This document shows positions 20,174 through 30,525 of a DNA stretch of 64,000 bases, piece after piece. Each line of letters opens with the position of its first letter. Positions within the stretch are counted from its first letter, which is position 1. The notes below the pieces were generated by a model that saw only the letters and a list, made by a program, of their open reading frames with translations, made no database searches and had not been told where the DNA came from. A program made the position numbers and the translations under genes. The DNA comes from Arthrinium phaeospermum (taxonomy: Eukaryota; Ascomycota; Sordariomycetes; Amphisphaeriales; Apiosporaceae), in the NCBI GenBank assembly GCA_006503535.1, contig QYRS01000001.1, positions 3,782,001 to 3,846,000 of the forward strand. Reading direction: 5' to 3'.

Positions 20174-20636
20174 GATGGGCAATCTATCAATTCGAAGCGG
20201 CGTCAATTGGGTTACTGAAGGATGGTAGTAGGCGTCAGGCAAACCTCGAAGCTTGTACAAGAGGCTCGCTTTAGTCGATAAACATTCCATTCCAGATATC
20301 CACCGGGATTTATACATGCCTCTATAAGTAATCAGTCCACGATCATTGCCCTTGTCCAGACCCAATTCAATGTGATTGTGGTTTGTCGCCTAGGAGAAAG
20401 AAAATCCCACAAAGACGCTGTTACAATCAAACTTGTTAACACCAGCAAAGAAGGCGTACATCAAACAATGGGTATTGTGATGGGATTCAGCTTAATTGCA
20501 TTGGTCGGGAATGCTTTGGTTATTGGGAGGAGAGATCTTTTGTTAGTTTAGGTATGGCCAGCCTGACCGTCGTGACGACCTGGCATAGAAAACCTGGACT
20601 TCTTGCGCGCGCTGTAATTGGATCTTGTCCTCAATA
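20174..20636. other. Intergenic
   Basis: Upstream region of the phosphoesterase and downstream region of the orphan ORF. No gene or repeat is supported. Confidence 0.4.
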
Positions 20637-21119
20637 CTATAGTGGCATAAGACCAACCTGGGCCACCAGCCGTTTCATCACGGCCACCTCGGCAATCTCA
20701 GCCAGCACTGGATGCTGGGAAAAGTCGCCGGCCACTTTTGCAGGCTCTTGGGAGGAAAGGGCTCTGATGACGACGATCTCTGTCGTTTCAAGATTGAGGC
20801 TGATCCCACAGGCCACGGCATCGTCATCCGAGCCAGAGCCACTTCCAGACCACTCGGCGACCATTTGGAAGATGCCTTGGGCGGCCTCTTCCGGCATATC
20901 TGCGTCTTTCGCCTTGACCTCTATGATCTCGAGCGACCACAAGGCCGCCTCGGCCTCCCCTCTGAAGAGACCCGCAGCGTCCCCGGCGGTATCATACAAC
21001 TTGATCTCCGCGGGGTTTTCCAAAAACGGTGTCGTGGCTTTTTCCAAGTCGGAATGGGGGGTTGACTGGTAGAAACTGTCGAACGTTGAACGTTCGGGCC
21101 ATTCTGACGACACGGACAT
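20637..21119 (-). CDS. Hypothetical acidic protein, 160 aa
   Basis: The ATG at 21119 opens MSVSSEWPERSTFDSF and the frame runs 161 codons to TAG at 20637. The product is acidic, with a Gly/Ser/Asp run (SGSGSGSDDD) and two likely helical or strand blocks (ALWSLEIIEVKAKD and LETTEIVVIRAL). No signal, membrane segment or domain is recognised. It lies directly downstream of the NACHT relic on the same strand and could be part of the same decayed locus; a GTTGGT near the end could also be a donor to an unseen exon. Reality of the gene is uncertain. Confidence 0.4.
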   Translation of the reverse strand: MSVSSEWPERSTFDSFYQSTPHSDLEKATTPFLENPAEIKLYDTAGDAAGLFRGEAEAALWSLEIIEVKAKDADMPEEAAQGIFQMVAEWSGSGSGSDDDAVACGISLNLETTEIVVIRALSSQEPAKVAGDFSQHPVLAEIAEVAVMKRLVAQVGLMPL

Positions 21120-21169
21120 GTAGATTAGGTTGGTCTTAGCATGGAGAATATCAGCATGTATCCGGTTTA

Positions 21170-21591
21170 GGGACTCGGCCGGATCGTGACCAGCACTTAA
21201 ACATTTATACCGTACCCTCGAATCTTCTTGATCCATGAGAACAGTCCATTCGCAAAGCTGTCATCTCGTAGAAGGCATTCGTAGAGTTCGTCCAGGATTA
21301 GCCAGGTTTCACCAACTTTCTGTGGCATGCTTTGGAAGAGCTTGTGGAGCGTTGAAACATCTGGCTGGCGTCTTCCTTCGCTACATGACCTGTAAAGAGC
21401 ACGTCCTTTCACTTATAGTATAGCTGGTCAACGAGCGACCGAACAGCTTTCTCAAGTGATTGCTTCTCGATATCGTTGAAACCAAAGTAGAAGTAGATTA
21501 AGCTCTCGGGCGCTATGCTTTGCTCTAGATCGGCAACGATAGAAGAGCTGAGAATCGTTTTGCCGCTTCCCGGAATACCATTAAGCCACAA
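21170..21591 (-). pseudogene. Relic of NACHT NTPase (NLR-type) gene
   Basis: On the minus strand LWLNGIPGSGKTILSSS is a Walker A P-loop of the fungal NACHT type, followed by IYFYFGFNDIEKQSLEKAVRSLVDQL and then ETWLILDELYECL, a Walker B-like strand with the usual LDECxD altered. The frame is stopped by TGA just before the P-loop, and after GINV by TAA, after which VLVTIRP (the sensor strand, normally VLVTSRP) can still be read. It has no start, no C-terminal repeats and several stops, so it is dead. CAA-to-TAA or CGA-to-TGA changes would explain the stops. Confidence 0.7.
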
Positions 21592-21991
21592 TCAGAATGG
21601 TTTACATTATTGTGCTAACAATTTGGGCGATTCGTCAGCCGGACCATGCGGGGAAAAATCATATGATGTGCCGGCCTTTTTCGCCTTGCTCCTGTCTTAT
21701 TCCATATCACTGCAGCCATTGGCCCGAAAGAATGGGTGCCTAGCCTAATTGGTGGCGTTATGATAGTACAAGTCGGGCGAGGGGCGGGCATGTATGGGGG
21801 GACGGTGGACGGCAGATGATAAAGAGTGTTATCGATCAGTTGAATAATTGGAAGAAGATAATCTCCACATCCCCCGTCGACTTCATCGATTACAATTGCA
21901 TTTTATCTGGCAAGGATTCATTCAAACTTATGCACCCGAATGACGCTGCCATTTCGTGTGCGCTCATGAGAAACCACACACTCAGTTGATC
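21592..21991. other. Spacer between NACHT relic and ankyrin gene
   Basis: No gene is supported. It is AT-richer than its neighbours and must contain the promoter of the ankyrin protein gene. Confidence 0.4.
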
Positions 21992-24500
21992 ATGGATCCT
22001 TTGTCGATTGCCGCAAGCGCCTTAGCAATTGCTGGTGCTGCGCAGAAGCTGGCCAAGATGATTAACCAAATAGCTGACGCTCCAGCTGAAATGATGCAGC
22101 TTACAAACGAGGTCAGCCTATCTTTTAACACAATTATATGGATTGGTTATAATAATCGGCCAACTCTCCCTAGAATGACTCTGCTAATGCAACTTGATAT
22201 AGCTGGCCGACATTCAGATCGTCCTAGAAAGTCTGCAGAGCTTTATGACCAAGCTTGCGATGGACGACTCGTCATCTGAAGACTTTCCACGACTTTCCAC
22301 GCTATTGGGTCGCATTGAACAGCACATGCAGTCTTTGTCTCTCATCACCAAGAAAATCATCACCCCGGACCAAAGCTCTCTGGGGCGATCTATCTTGGAC
22401 ACGCTAGCGTGGGTACGCTATCGCACAAGGATTAACGGGTTCAAAGACTTTATTCATGACGCAAGACTCAATATTTTGACCATTGTAGTGACCATACAAT
22501 CGTACGTACTCAGATTCCGAGTGTGATACGGATCGCTACTGAACTAGTACAGTACAAAAACAATCAACTTGGGCGTTCAGATTCAGAGCGTGTTGCTACA
22601 GCAGGAAGAGGCCGGCATCAATATCGAGCGCCAATTGAATACGATCAATAGCCAAGGAGAACCCGAGTTTTCTGGGCTCCAAGAAGTGCGAACGACACTT
22701 GGAACAATCCAAGCCCTTCTTCAGAACGCATTTCCTGAACGGTCCCTTATCATAGACCCTGCTAGCCCTGGCGACTCAAGCGATTCCTCGCAGGAGTCTG
22801 GGAACCTCGTGTCCCGCTTGCAACAGCATGGCAACGACCGCACGACTTTACGTATCCAAGCTAGTGTTGCCAGGCCTTCGAATTGCGCCAGATTTTGCCC
22901 ATGTCAGTGTCATGTATCGTGCCAGCTGCAAACGCCGCGATGGTTGAGAAGCGCATTCGGATCTCTATTCATGGGGTATTCCGCCATCCCATTCTTAACC
23001 AGAAAGAAGTGCAACAAACTGTCTTGCGCCAAACAATCCGAGGCAAAGTTCACAGTCTCTTACTTCTTCCCGTTATGGCTTCTCCATCGTGCAATAAACC
23101 TACGTGGCCGCTTCGGGCTAGGCGAGCCACTCCAGGCAAGCTGGACGGCAAAGATCCCCCGGGTTGTTCCTGGGGATGCTGAAATCGCGGTCAAGTCATT
23201 CCAAGCCGACGTTGCTTCTGTGCAGTTGCTGTTCAGTCATGGAAAGGCTTCTCCGTTTGATGTACAGGCTAGAATCGGTACTTCTCCATTGCACGTAAGT
23301 TCTTGCCCAAAGCAGATATGTTGAATATACTAGATCCTAATAAGATCATACAGTACGCTGTATCGGAGCAGTCTTACGAATTATGTCGTCTCTTGCTTGC
23401 AAACGGGGCAGACCCATACCTGGCAGATAACTCATTCGAGTGAGTATTGCTCGCTAGCACAGCTTGCATTTCGAAAGCGACTGACGTACCCCAGATCACC
23501 GGCTGATGTGGCTTGGGACATGTACTTTGCGGCCCCAAATTCATCCAAAGCTGTGGCCATAAGGAACGCATTTGACGATGGCTCAGTGATTAACCGCGAG
23601 TTCTCCCTGCTTCACAAGATCATCCTCGGCCTGGAGCGCAGTATAAATTTGACGACAGCTCTGGAACATTTGGACATTCCCGTGGACACTCCCGATTCCA
23701 ACGGCCGTACGCCTTTGGCGTGGGCATCATACATCGGGGATGCCGCAATTGCCAAGGTTCTCTTGAAGACAGGTGCTTGCCCTAATTTTCTCGATCGTCG
23801 AGGGTTAAGCCCCCTTCATCTTATACCACTGGGCCCCAACCCATCCTGCCTGGAACTTCTTATTGGGTCCGGCGCCAATGTAAACAGCTGCCGGTGGAAT
23901 GGCGAAACGCCACTGCTCCGCGCTTGTGGAAGCGGGACGCACGAAGACGACATTGCGTGGATTGCGCCCCTGATACAGGCAGGCTGTGACATCGAACGCG
24001 CCAATGATTATATGCGACGTCGCGCTCTGCACCAGTGCGTCGCCTGCAAGCGACCCAAGATGGCCGAGCTGCTACTCGAGCATCACGCCGATATTGAAGC
24101 CAAGGATAGAGATGGCAACACCCCGCTCCTGGTGGCAGTACTTTACCGGTCACCCGCGTGCGTCAAGTTGTTGCTGGCCCATGGGGCTGATGTCACGGCA
24201 GTGAGTAACAACGCAAACAATTTGCTGCATTATGCCTGCATCAGCGGAGACTTGGAGACGATACGCATTCTAAGTAATGACAAGGCCACGGTTCACGCCC
24301 TTAGCGTCGAGGCGCTGAATCATGATGGACGCACACCCATGGGTCTTCTTCATGAGCTACAGAAATCGGATGATGTGCATTCAAAACACATAGAAGGGAC
24401 ATTGGCGACTCTGCTAAGATGCGTCGAGATGAGGAGGACGGTACAGGAACTGGAGGATGGGAGCGACGACGACGACGTTTATGCAAGTGCCAACGAGTGA
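21992..24500 (+). CDS. STAND N-terminal domain/ankyrin-repeat protein, 750 aa
   Basis: Five exons: 21992-22111, 22203-22501, 22553-23294, 23354-23439 and 23495-24500; introns are 91, 51, 59 and 55 nt and frame is kept throughout. The first donor is GTCAGC, weaker than usual. Residues 1-140 match the fungal STAND N-terminal domain (MDPLSIAASALAIAGAAQK, then LADIQIVLESLQ). A middle region carries the Cys/His motif CPCQCH and RWLRSAFGSLF seen in this ankyrin family. The C-terminal third has about seven ankyrin repeats (for example NGRTPLAWASYIGD, RRGLSPLHLIPLG and DGNTPLLVAVLY) and ends in an acidic tail. No NTPase domain lies between. It is probably a scaffold or recognition protein related to fungal NLRs; the partner is unknown. 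Confidence 0.85.
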
Positions 24501-24675
24501 GTTTCTCGCCTGTCTACCTGCAAGGCATTCTAGATAATTAGATACAAATGAATACTCAAGATGATTCCCCGATGGCAATGGGACCCTGGCTAGAGGTTTG
24601 GGAGGCGATGACGGCGCCTGCGTTCCTCAAGACGACCCTTAGCTGATTGCCACATTTGCCGCACATTTTTCGCCA

Positions 24676-26076
24676 TTATGCCCAGACTGTCGTTCTCAAT
24701 GAAACGCTTGCATGTCTCGTCAACGAAGTCCAACTAAATCCCTGGTCAGTCAATGCGTGGTAGTCGATATTATCGGCAATACATACGCAGGCCTGTGTTA
24801 ATGGAAGACTAGGCTCAACAGCGAGCCCATTCAACCACGCGTGGAGGTCCGCATCCCGTAGCCACAAGAATCCATCGGCAGTCTCATTATAACTTCTCGG
24901 CTCGCGCAGACCCACCGTGTGAATGGTGCTCATGCCCTTGAGGAGTAGCTGCTGAAACGACTGCTCCTGTATATACTGGTCGGAGTAGACGTGTCGAAGA
25001 TCCGCGTAGCGTGGGTCGAAGATGATGTCTAGTAACGGCTCATCCCACGAGAAGCAGTTGACCCCTTGAAATGCTGCCGCGTCCAGCGATCCACTCCGTG
25101 GTCCTGTCACGCCAAAGACATGGCCTAACTCGTACACCCTGGCCCAGAACCGGGCAAGGTAACGCTTGTCGGTAAAGGCGGGAGAACCACGGACATTGAA
25201 GAGGTCAAGGTCGCCAGACTCCAACTCCTCCTGAGAGAGCCCCACGGCAACACGGATAACAATCATACCTCGCCGGCTCGCTGCTGATCTGATCTGCCGC
25301 ACCAAAGCATCGCCGACGTCTTGCCGGAAGTTCACCGTACCCTTGCGATACAAAACCAGGACCGCCTTTGCGCTATGGAAATGAATGCCATTCTTTGCAC
25401 GCTCTGCCCGAATCAAAGCACATAGTTCCCGCAGCCTGGCGTTGGCGAAATTGTCCACTTCCACAGGGAGAGGAAGACTTCCAGATAGACCATTTCGGAA
25501 CAGAGATAGTCTGGCATTTCTCTCTTGGCTGCTCAAAGACTTGTGTATAAAGTTGGAAATGATGGTAGTTGCCTGAGGAAACGGAATGAACGGTGGCCGC
25601 TCGACAGATTCGGCGGAAGTGGCATTTTGGAGAGAGGTTAATTGCGTGCGCGACCATAGTGTGGACCAATCCAGCGACTCCGGAGGGGTCAGTTGTAATC
25701 GTCTCATGTCCGAATAATGCCTCCATTCCAGACTTGCCATGGCTGCTAGTAGCCGGTGTTCGTACTCCACGTGGGTCTCATTCTCTCTGTCACCAACGTC
25801 GAGTTTGGCTAGGACACACAACATGCCCAGCGAGCAGAAGTAGTCGTACAATAGCTGTAGCCTCTCCACCCTGATGTATCTTGTCGGCCCGCGAATGTCG
25901 GCTCCGATGAGGCAGACAAGCTCAGCGTGGCCCAGTGCGTTGCCTTGGGAGACGGCAAGGTAAGCTGCGGCGACATGCCAGAAGTCCCCACCGCCCGCCG
26001 TGGTTGCTGCGCAGCCAGCTACAATAAATTGACGTCCATCCGGCCCATCAATCGCCTCGTTGCTCGACCCGACCAT
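24676..26076 (-). CDS. Hypothetical 466-aa protein, possibly glycosyltransferase-like
   Basis: Intronless frame from the ATG at 26076 to a stop at 24676. No signal peptide or membrane segment. The N-terminal half is helical. The C-terminal half shows alternating strands and helices: AKAVLVLYRKG, MIVIRVAVGLS, then YELGHVFGVTGPRSGSLD with AAAFQGVNCFSWDEP. The VTGPRSGSLD stretch followed by a Gly and Trp-Asp-Glu-Pro recalls nucleotide-sugar-binding C-terminal domains of GT-B glycosyltransferases, but I cannot name a family and this reading is tentative. It is divergent from the GDP-mannose dehydratase gene across a 777-bp spacer, which makes a link to GDP-fucose use worth testing. Confidence 0.55.
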   Translation of the reverse strand: MVGSSNEAIDGPDGRQFIVAGCAATTAGGGDFWHVAAAYLAVSQGNALGHAELVCLIGADIRGPTRYIRVERLQLLYDYFCSLGMLCVLAKLDVGDRENETHVEYEHRLLAAMASLEWRHYSDMRRLQLTPPESLDWSTLWSRTQLTSLQNATSAESVERPPFIPFPQATTIISNFIHKSLSSQERNARLSLFRNGLSGSLPLPVEVDNFANARLRELCALIRAERAKNGIHFHSAKAVLVLYRKGTVNFRQDVGDALVRQIRSAASRRGMIVIRVAVGLSQEELESGDLDLFNVRGSPAFTDKRYLARFWARVYELGHVFGVTGPRSGSLDAAAFQGVNCFSWDEPLLDIIFDPRYADLRHVYSDQYIQEQSFQQLLLKGMSTIHTVGLREPRSYNETADGFLWLRDADLHAWLNGLAVEPSLPLTQACVCIADNIDYHALTDQGFSWTSLTRHASVSLRTTVWA

Positions 26077-26853
26077 TGCTCGTTGACTTTCGAGAGTGCA
26101 TGTATGTATTGGTATCTAGACCCTCATGGGCCAAATATCAGACGCTCAGAAAGCCGGAAGACTGTCCCCGGAGTTTCGCAAGGAATTCCGGCGAACTCAA
26201 GATATCATGGGACCCAGTGTGATGGCACAAGTAGCCCAGATAGGGTTTATACACGATATGAACCATCGACTATCGTACGTGTAAGTAGACGACATTATCC
26301 GGTCTGGACTATGTACGGTCCAGTTGTTGGTTGCAGCTGATGGTTACATGCGTCTTGGTGGTTTTAGCCAGGACCTGTGCCACCGTCCAACCAGCTGCAT
26401 TGGCCTTATCGCCCTAATCAGCCTGTGACGGATGAAAAGGTGTCTGGACCGATCTATGATACGATAGTATATTTGCTTATCATAATCTCATCTTTGCCGA
26501 TTCACATTACGGCATTCAGGCCAGTATATCCCCCGACTTCGAATCTTACTATGTAAAAGACAGCAGCTCATCTGAACTGCCGAGCACCAATATCATGAAC
26601 TAAGTGGATTTAATGAGAATTGAGCATACCTCGGTTACGCAGGCAGGGCGGGTAAAACCTCCAGCGATCAAGATATAATAGGTCGGTCTTTCTGCCTAAT
26701 TACAACCTCATAAGTCCTTAGGCCTTATGACAGCGAGCCGAATCAGGTGACTAGCAGAATCAATACCCACGATCCCTATTTTTACCATGCACCGAAGCAT
26801 GCATTCGTAGTAGTTTCATGCTTGTCACTTCTTTGTTGCCATGACGAAGAAAT
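26077..26853. promoter_or_regulatory. Divergent spacer between 466-aa gene and GMD gene
   Basis: AT-rich and without a gene. An upstream ATG at 26841 is out of frame with the GMD start at 26854 and opens a 24-codon frame, unspliced, that overlaps it; this could reduce GMD translation. Confidence 0.45.
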
Positions 26854-28363
26854 ATGAACCACCCTACAGCATTGATAACAGGCAAGTGGAGTTCGCGAAG
26901 CCAGACTCATGATCTATAATCCGGACCGTTTGATAATGATAATGGAGAACCAGGAATCGGCGGACAGGACGGTTCATATCTTTGTGAGCTGCTTCTAGCA
27001 AAGGGGTATACCGTTCACGGCATCTACCGTTATCGAAGCTCCTATCCAGCACTCTCGCCGACCATTGCCGATATCGCGAGTAAATCTGCTGAAGGGAGTA
27101 AGTAGTTCAGTAGAACGGCCAAGTCTCGCGAATGTTTAACTGGCTAACCAGAACACATCAGAAACAAGGCTACATTTGCACCCTGGGGATGTGCTCGATC
27201 TTCCGTTCCTCATTAGAATCTTACAGAAGTATCCTGCTCAGGAGATATACCATTTCGCGGCCCAAAGCCATGTTGGACTCTCTTTCCAACTCCAGATGCA
27301 TACTAGCGATGTCAACGCCCTCGGAACGCTGCGACTTATACAGGCCATTTCAATCGTAGGGTTGGCTGGCAGCACTAAGTTTTACAATGTAACCCATCAA
27401 AAACTCCTTGTTATTGGTGCTTCAAACTAACCAAAACAACAGGCATGCACATCTGAGGTCTTCGGCCAGGTCCAAGACAAGCGCCAAAGCGAAGCTACCC
27501 CTATGCACCCCGTATCACCATACGCTGCAGCAAAGGCCTTCGCGTTCTGGGTCACCAAGAGTGCGCGCATCTCTGAAGGCTTGTTTGCCGTGAACGGCAT
27601 CCTTTTCAATCACGAGTCTCCTCGACGAGGTACGTGGAAGTAGAGTGTCTTGGTGTTAGAATGATCATGCAACTTGATTCTCTCTCCAGAGCTAACCAAG
27701 ACGCCGTGGTGGGACCGAAGGACTCGACTTCGTCACGAGAAAAATCAGCTACGGAGTGGCGCAGATTGTGTTGCATAAGACCAGCATTATCGAACTAGGC
27801 AATCTCGATGCCCAGCGTGATTGGGGTCACGCAAAGGACTACGTGCGTGGTGTCTACGCTATGATGCATCACCACGTGTGTGATGACTTTGTTCTCGCTA
27901 CGGGCATAACACGAACCGTCCGAGAATTTGTCGAAGAAGCTTTCAAGGTAGTCGGCGTGACTTTGAAGTAAGTTCCAAACGTTTCCTGCAAAGGTGGTGA
28001 AAATATGATCGAAGCTAATGCACGGGCAAAGCTGGTGCAAGTCAGGGGTCGAAGAGTACGGTTATGATGTTGAGAGCCGAGAGAAACGCGTCATGGTCTG
28101 CCCCGAACTATACAGGCCTATCGAAGTGCCGAGTCTCCACGGTTGTCCTGAAAAGGCTTTGGTGTGCCTTCAATGGAAGCCGGAGATCTCATTCGAGGTA
28201 CGAGTTGTTCTCTTTGAGTAGAATGGCACACACTATCATTCAATTGCTAATTGCGAGACATGGTTTCCGAGTACAGGATATGGTTAGGGAAATGGTTACT
28301 TCCGATATTGCATTATTAAATGCACAGGCGTCTCATAATTTCTCCGGAAGAGCTCTATTGTAG
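26854..28363 (+). CDS. GDP-mannose 4,6-dehydratase, 361 aa
   Basis: Seven exons: 26854-26881, 26954-27097, 27162-27388, 27443-27629, 27721-27967, 28032-28197 and 28277-28363. The first intron has a GC donor in strong context (AG|GCAAGT) and ends CAG; without it the protein lacks its first strand. Joined, the start is [19 protein letters not shown], the Rossmann strand and GxxGxxG NADP motif of SDR-type GMD. Further motifs: [15 protein letters not shown] (residues 136-138) with SPYAAAK (Tyr160, Lys164) as catalytic set, [36 protein letters not shown] and the C-terminal YRPIEVP and [15 protein letters not shown]. It converts GDP-D-mannose to GDP-4-keto-6-deoxymannose, the first step to GDP-L-fucose. 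Intact, normal length (about 350-370 aa), cytosolic. The next gene encodes the following enzyme in convergent orientation, 90 bp away. Confidence 0.9.
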
Positions 28364-28453
28364 CGATCTGCCGACCTGAACCCATCAATTTTACCGTCTG
28401 TCCACTGATGTTAGTCTCACCATTTCAACTCGATCAACCTTTACTAGTGTTCG

Positions 28454-29598
28454 TTACTCACTGTGTTCACCGTACTCTGCCTCGAACCATGCGATGGTCT
28501 CACCCAGGCCTGATGTTTCTCAAGTAAGATACTCAGCGAGAAAAAGACATGGTTTGACTGTACGTACCGGTCGTCAATGGAGTGAAGGTGAATCCCGGGA
28601 CAAGTTGTCTCAGTCGTCCGTTATCTACGGTTTTTCTCAGCTGGCCGTCCGTTTGCGAGGAATCCCAGTTGACCGCCCCCTGAAAGTCGCACAGTCCGCA
28701 AACGTCTTGAACCACATCCTTTATCGATACTTCATCGCTCGCGTCGGTCGAGAGTACAAGCGGCTCGCTCAGATCGTAACATCTCAGGGTCCAGATCAGC
28801 AGGCGGGCAACGTCTCTGGAGTATATGAACTGACGAAGCGCCGCTCCAGTACCTGGCACTGTAATGCTTGATGCGCCTTTCAGCTTCGCGGCACACACAC
28901 GCGATACGATTGCAGGAATGAAATGACATCCTGGGGAGAAGTTGTCGCATGGCCCGTAGATGTTTGTAGGAACAACGCATCCGAAGTTGCACTTAAACTG
29001 AGCGTTGTACGCACGACTGCTGACTTCAAGCATTCTTTTGGTGTAAGCGTAGCCAAAGTTGGATTCATGCGGTGGACCATCATGAAGTGCGCCGACATGG
29101 AGAGGGTACGTGATCTTGTCGGGAAAGATACACGTGGAAAGACACGAGACGAGCTTGGAAACCTGGAGAGAAGCACTTGTCATTATCTTCGTTCCAGCTC
29201 AGGGGCCACGGACACGAGGCCTACACCAAGCTCATGGCAAAGCCGCAGCACATTTTGATCAATTGCGAGATTATCTCGAATGAATTCTGCAGGCTTCTGA
29301 GTGTTCTCATAGACACCACCTACTCGTGCGGCGAGATGCACAACACGATTGGGCCTGATTCTGATGAAAATTGCTCTCGATTGCTTGTAGTCTCTATCGC
29401 CAAGTGTTAGTTAGGACTATACATTTCAAAATGAAATGCGTATCAGGGCAACCTTAGATCAGAATCGGCGCTGCTGAGGAACACCCAGTTTTCCGAGTCA
29501 TCATGGCCAAACAAGGGGTCGTCTTGGGTAAGAGCCCATTGGAGGGCCTTTCCTACAAGGCCACTACCACCTGTTACTAGTACTGTCGTCTTGAACAT
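28454..29598 (-). CDS. GDP-L-fucose synthase (GDP-4-keto-6-deoxymannose epimerase/reductase), 321 aa
   Basis: Four exons on the minus strand: 29598-29453, 29393-29225, 29162-28568 and 28509-28454, with introns of 59, 62 and 58 nt. The ATG at 29598 gives MFKTTVLVTGGSGLVGKAL, the NADP-binding Rossmann start. Catalytic elements: VSCLSTCIFPDK (Cys116), GYAYTK (Tyr143, Lys147) and the His in GCHFIPAI. The usual GPHDNF motif reads GPCDNF. The C-terminus ends ETIAWFEAEYG like animal FX/GMER proteins, and the length equals the human enzyme's 321 aa. It performs 3,5-epimerisation and reduction to give GDP-L-fucose. Together with the convergent GMD it makes a complete de novo pathway from GDP-mannose. 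No decay is visible. Confidence 0.9.
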
Positions 29599-30525
29599 CA
29601 GGCACAATTGTTTCAATTCAAAAGAAGCTTGAGGGAGGCAGCCATCAGAATAGGGTCTGCAGAAGATAAGGCTGTATATTTTCAAACAGCTGAATATGAT
29701 GGCGTGCACTAACAGGCTGTTCAATCGCTGATGATAAATAGAAGGATCAGTTACCGTACTGACCGCCGACCAGCTTATTTCTGTGATGGGCAGATCACCG
29801 AGAACAGGCAAGATAGCTACCTATAGGTCGATTGGACTCACAACTAAAATGGCGTAGGAAGGTGTCAGATTGGAAGATTACGGAATGTGACGATACTTCA
29901 GAGTACCTGGCTGAAGTTGTATTGAACTAACCTTGAGTTGCAACTGGCAGATAGACAATTGGCCAGGAGCAAGCATTTAAAAGTTTCAGCGATGCCTCGT
30001 CATACGTGATGTATATAGCCGGGCGTTCGATTCGAAATTAAGCGTGATTAGGCTATTTGAAGTAGCAGTGCCAACGAAGAGAACGTGTGAATACCGCTCT
30101 GGTCCGTTTGGCTTCAATTTAGGCTTTTCTTATGTACTTACATGTAGATACTTCATGCGGAGGTGGCGGGTCTTCCCTTTTCGGGACACTTTATTGCACA
30201 AGGTCGGTATCTGCTCTACCCAAACCTTCACGGCGCTTCATCAAAGGAGAGAGGTTAACGGGTATCACGTTCCCCGTACCCAACACTTCCCTCCCTGCTG
30301 GGCCCGAACCCCATCGGAGGAATGAAAAATCAAAGGCAGCGAGAGGCACATCGTCGAGAAAGTATCATCACAAAGCGCAACTTGCAATGCCATTGGGTAC
30401 CAAGAGGGGTCACGGATAATACGTGTAATCGATTGAATTGAGATGGTTGAGTTACGAAAAGCTATCTATCAAGCGTGTCTCTGAATTTCACCGGGTAGTG
30501 ACATGCGCTCTCATGCCTGTGGTGC
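29599..30525. other. Intergenic, upstream of GDP-L-fucose synthase
   Basis: Contains the promoter of the synthase gene and the 3' end region of the 406-aa gene. Short frames here have no ATG or protein-like composition. No repeat is recognised. Confidence 0.4.

Noticed and set aside
24498..24600. Possible sixth exon of the ankyrin gene beyond GTGAGT at 24496
   Set aside because: No acceptor joins it in a frame that stays open; the TGA at 24498-24500 is the simpler end.
26841..26953. Apparent loss of the N-terminus of GDP-mannose 4,6-dehydratase
   Set aside because: Using the GC donor at 26882 and the ATG at 26854 restores a complete Rossmann start, so it is not a pseudogene.
27691..27720. 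Earlier acceptor (CCAG at 27690) for the fifth GMD exon
   Set aside because: It gives a wrong frame and early stop; the acceptor at 27719-27720 after the GCTAAC branch site yields the conserved FVTRKIS block.
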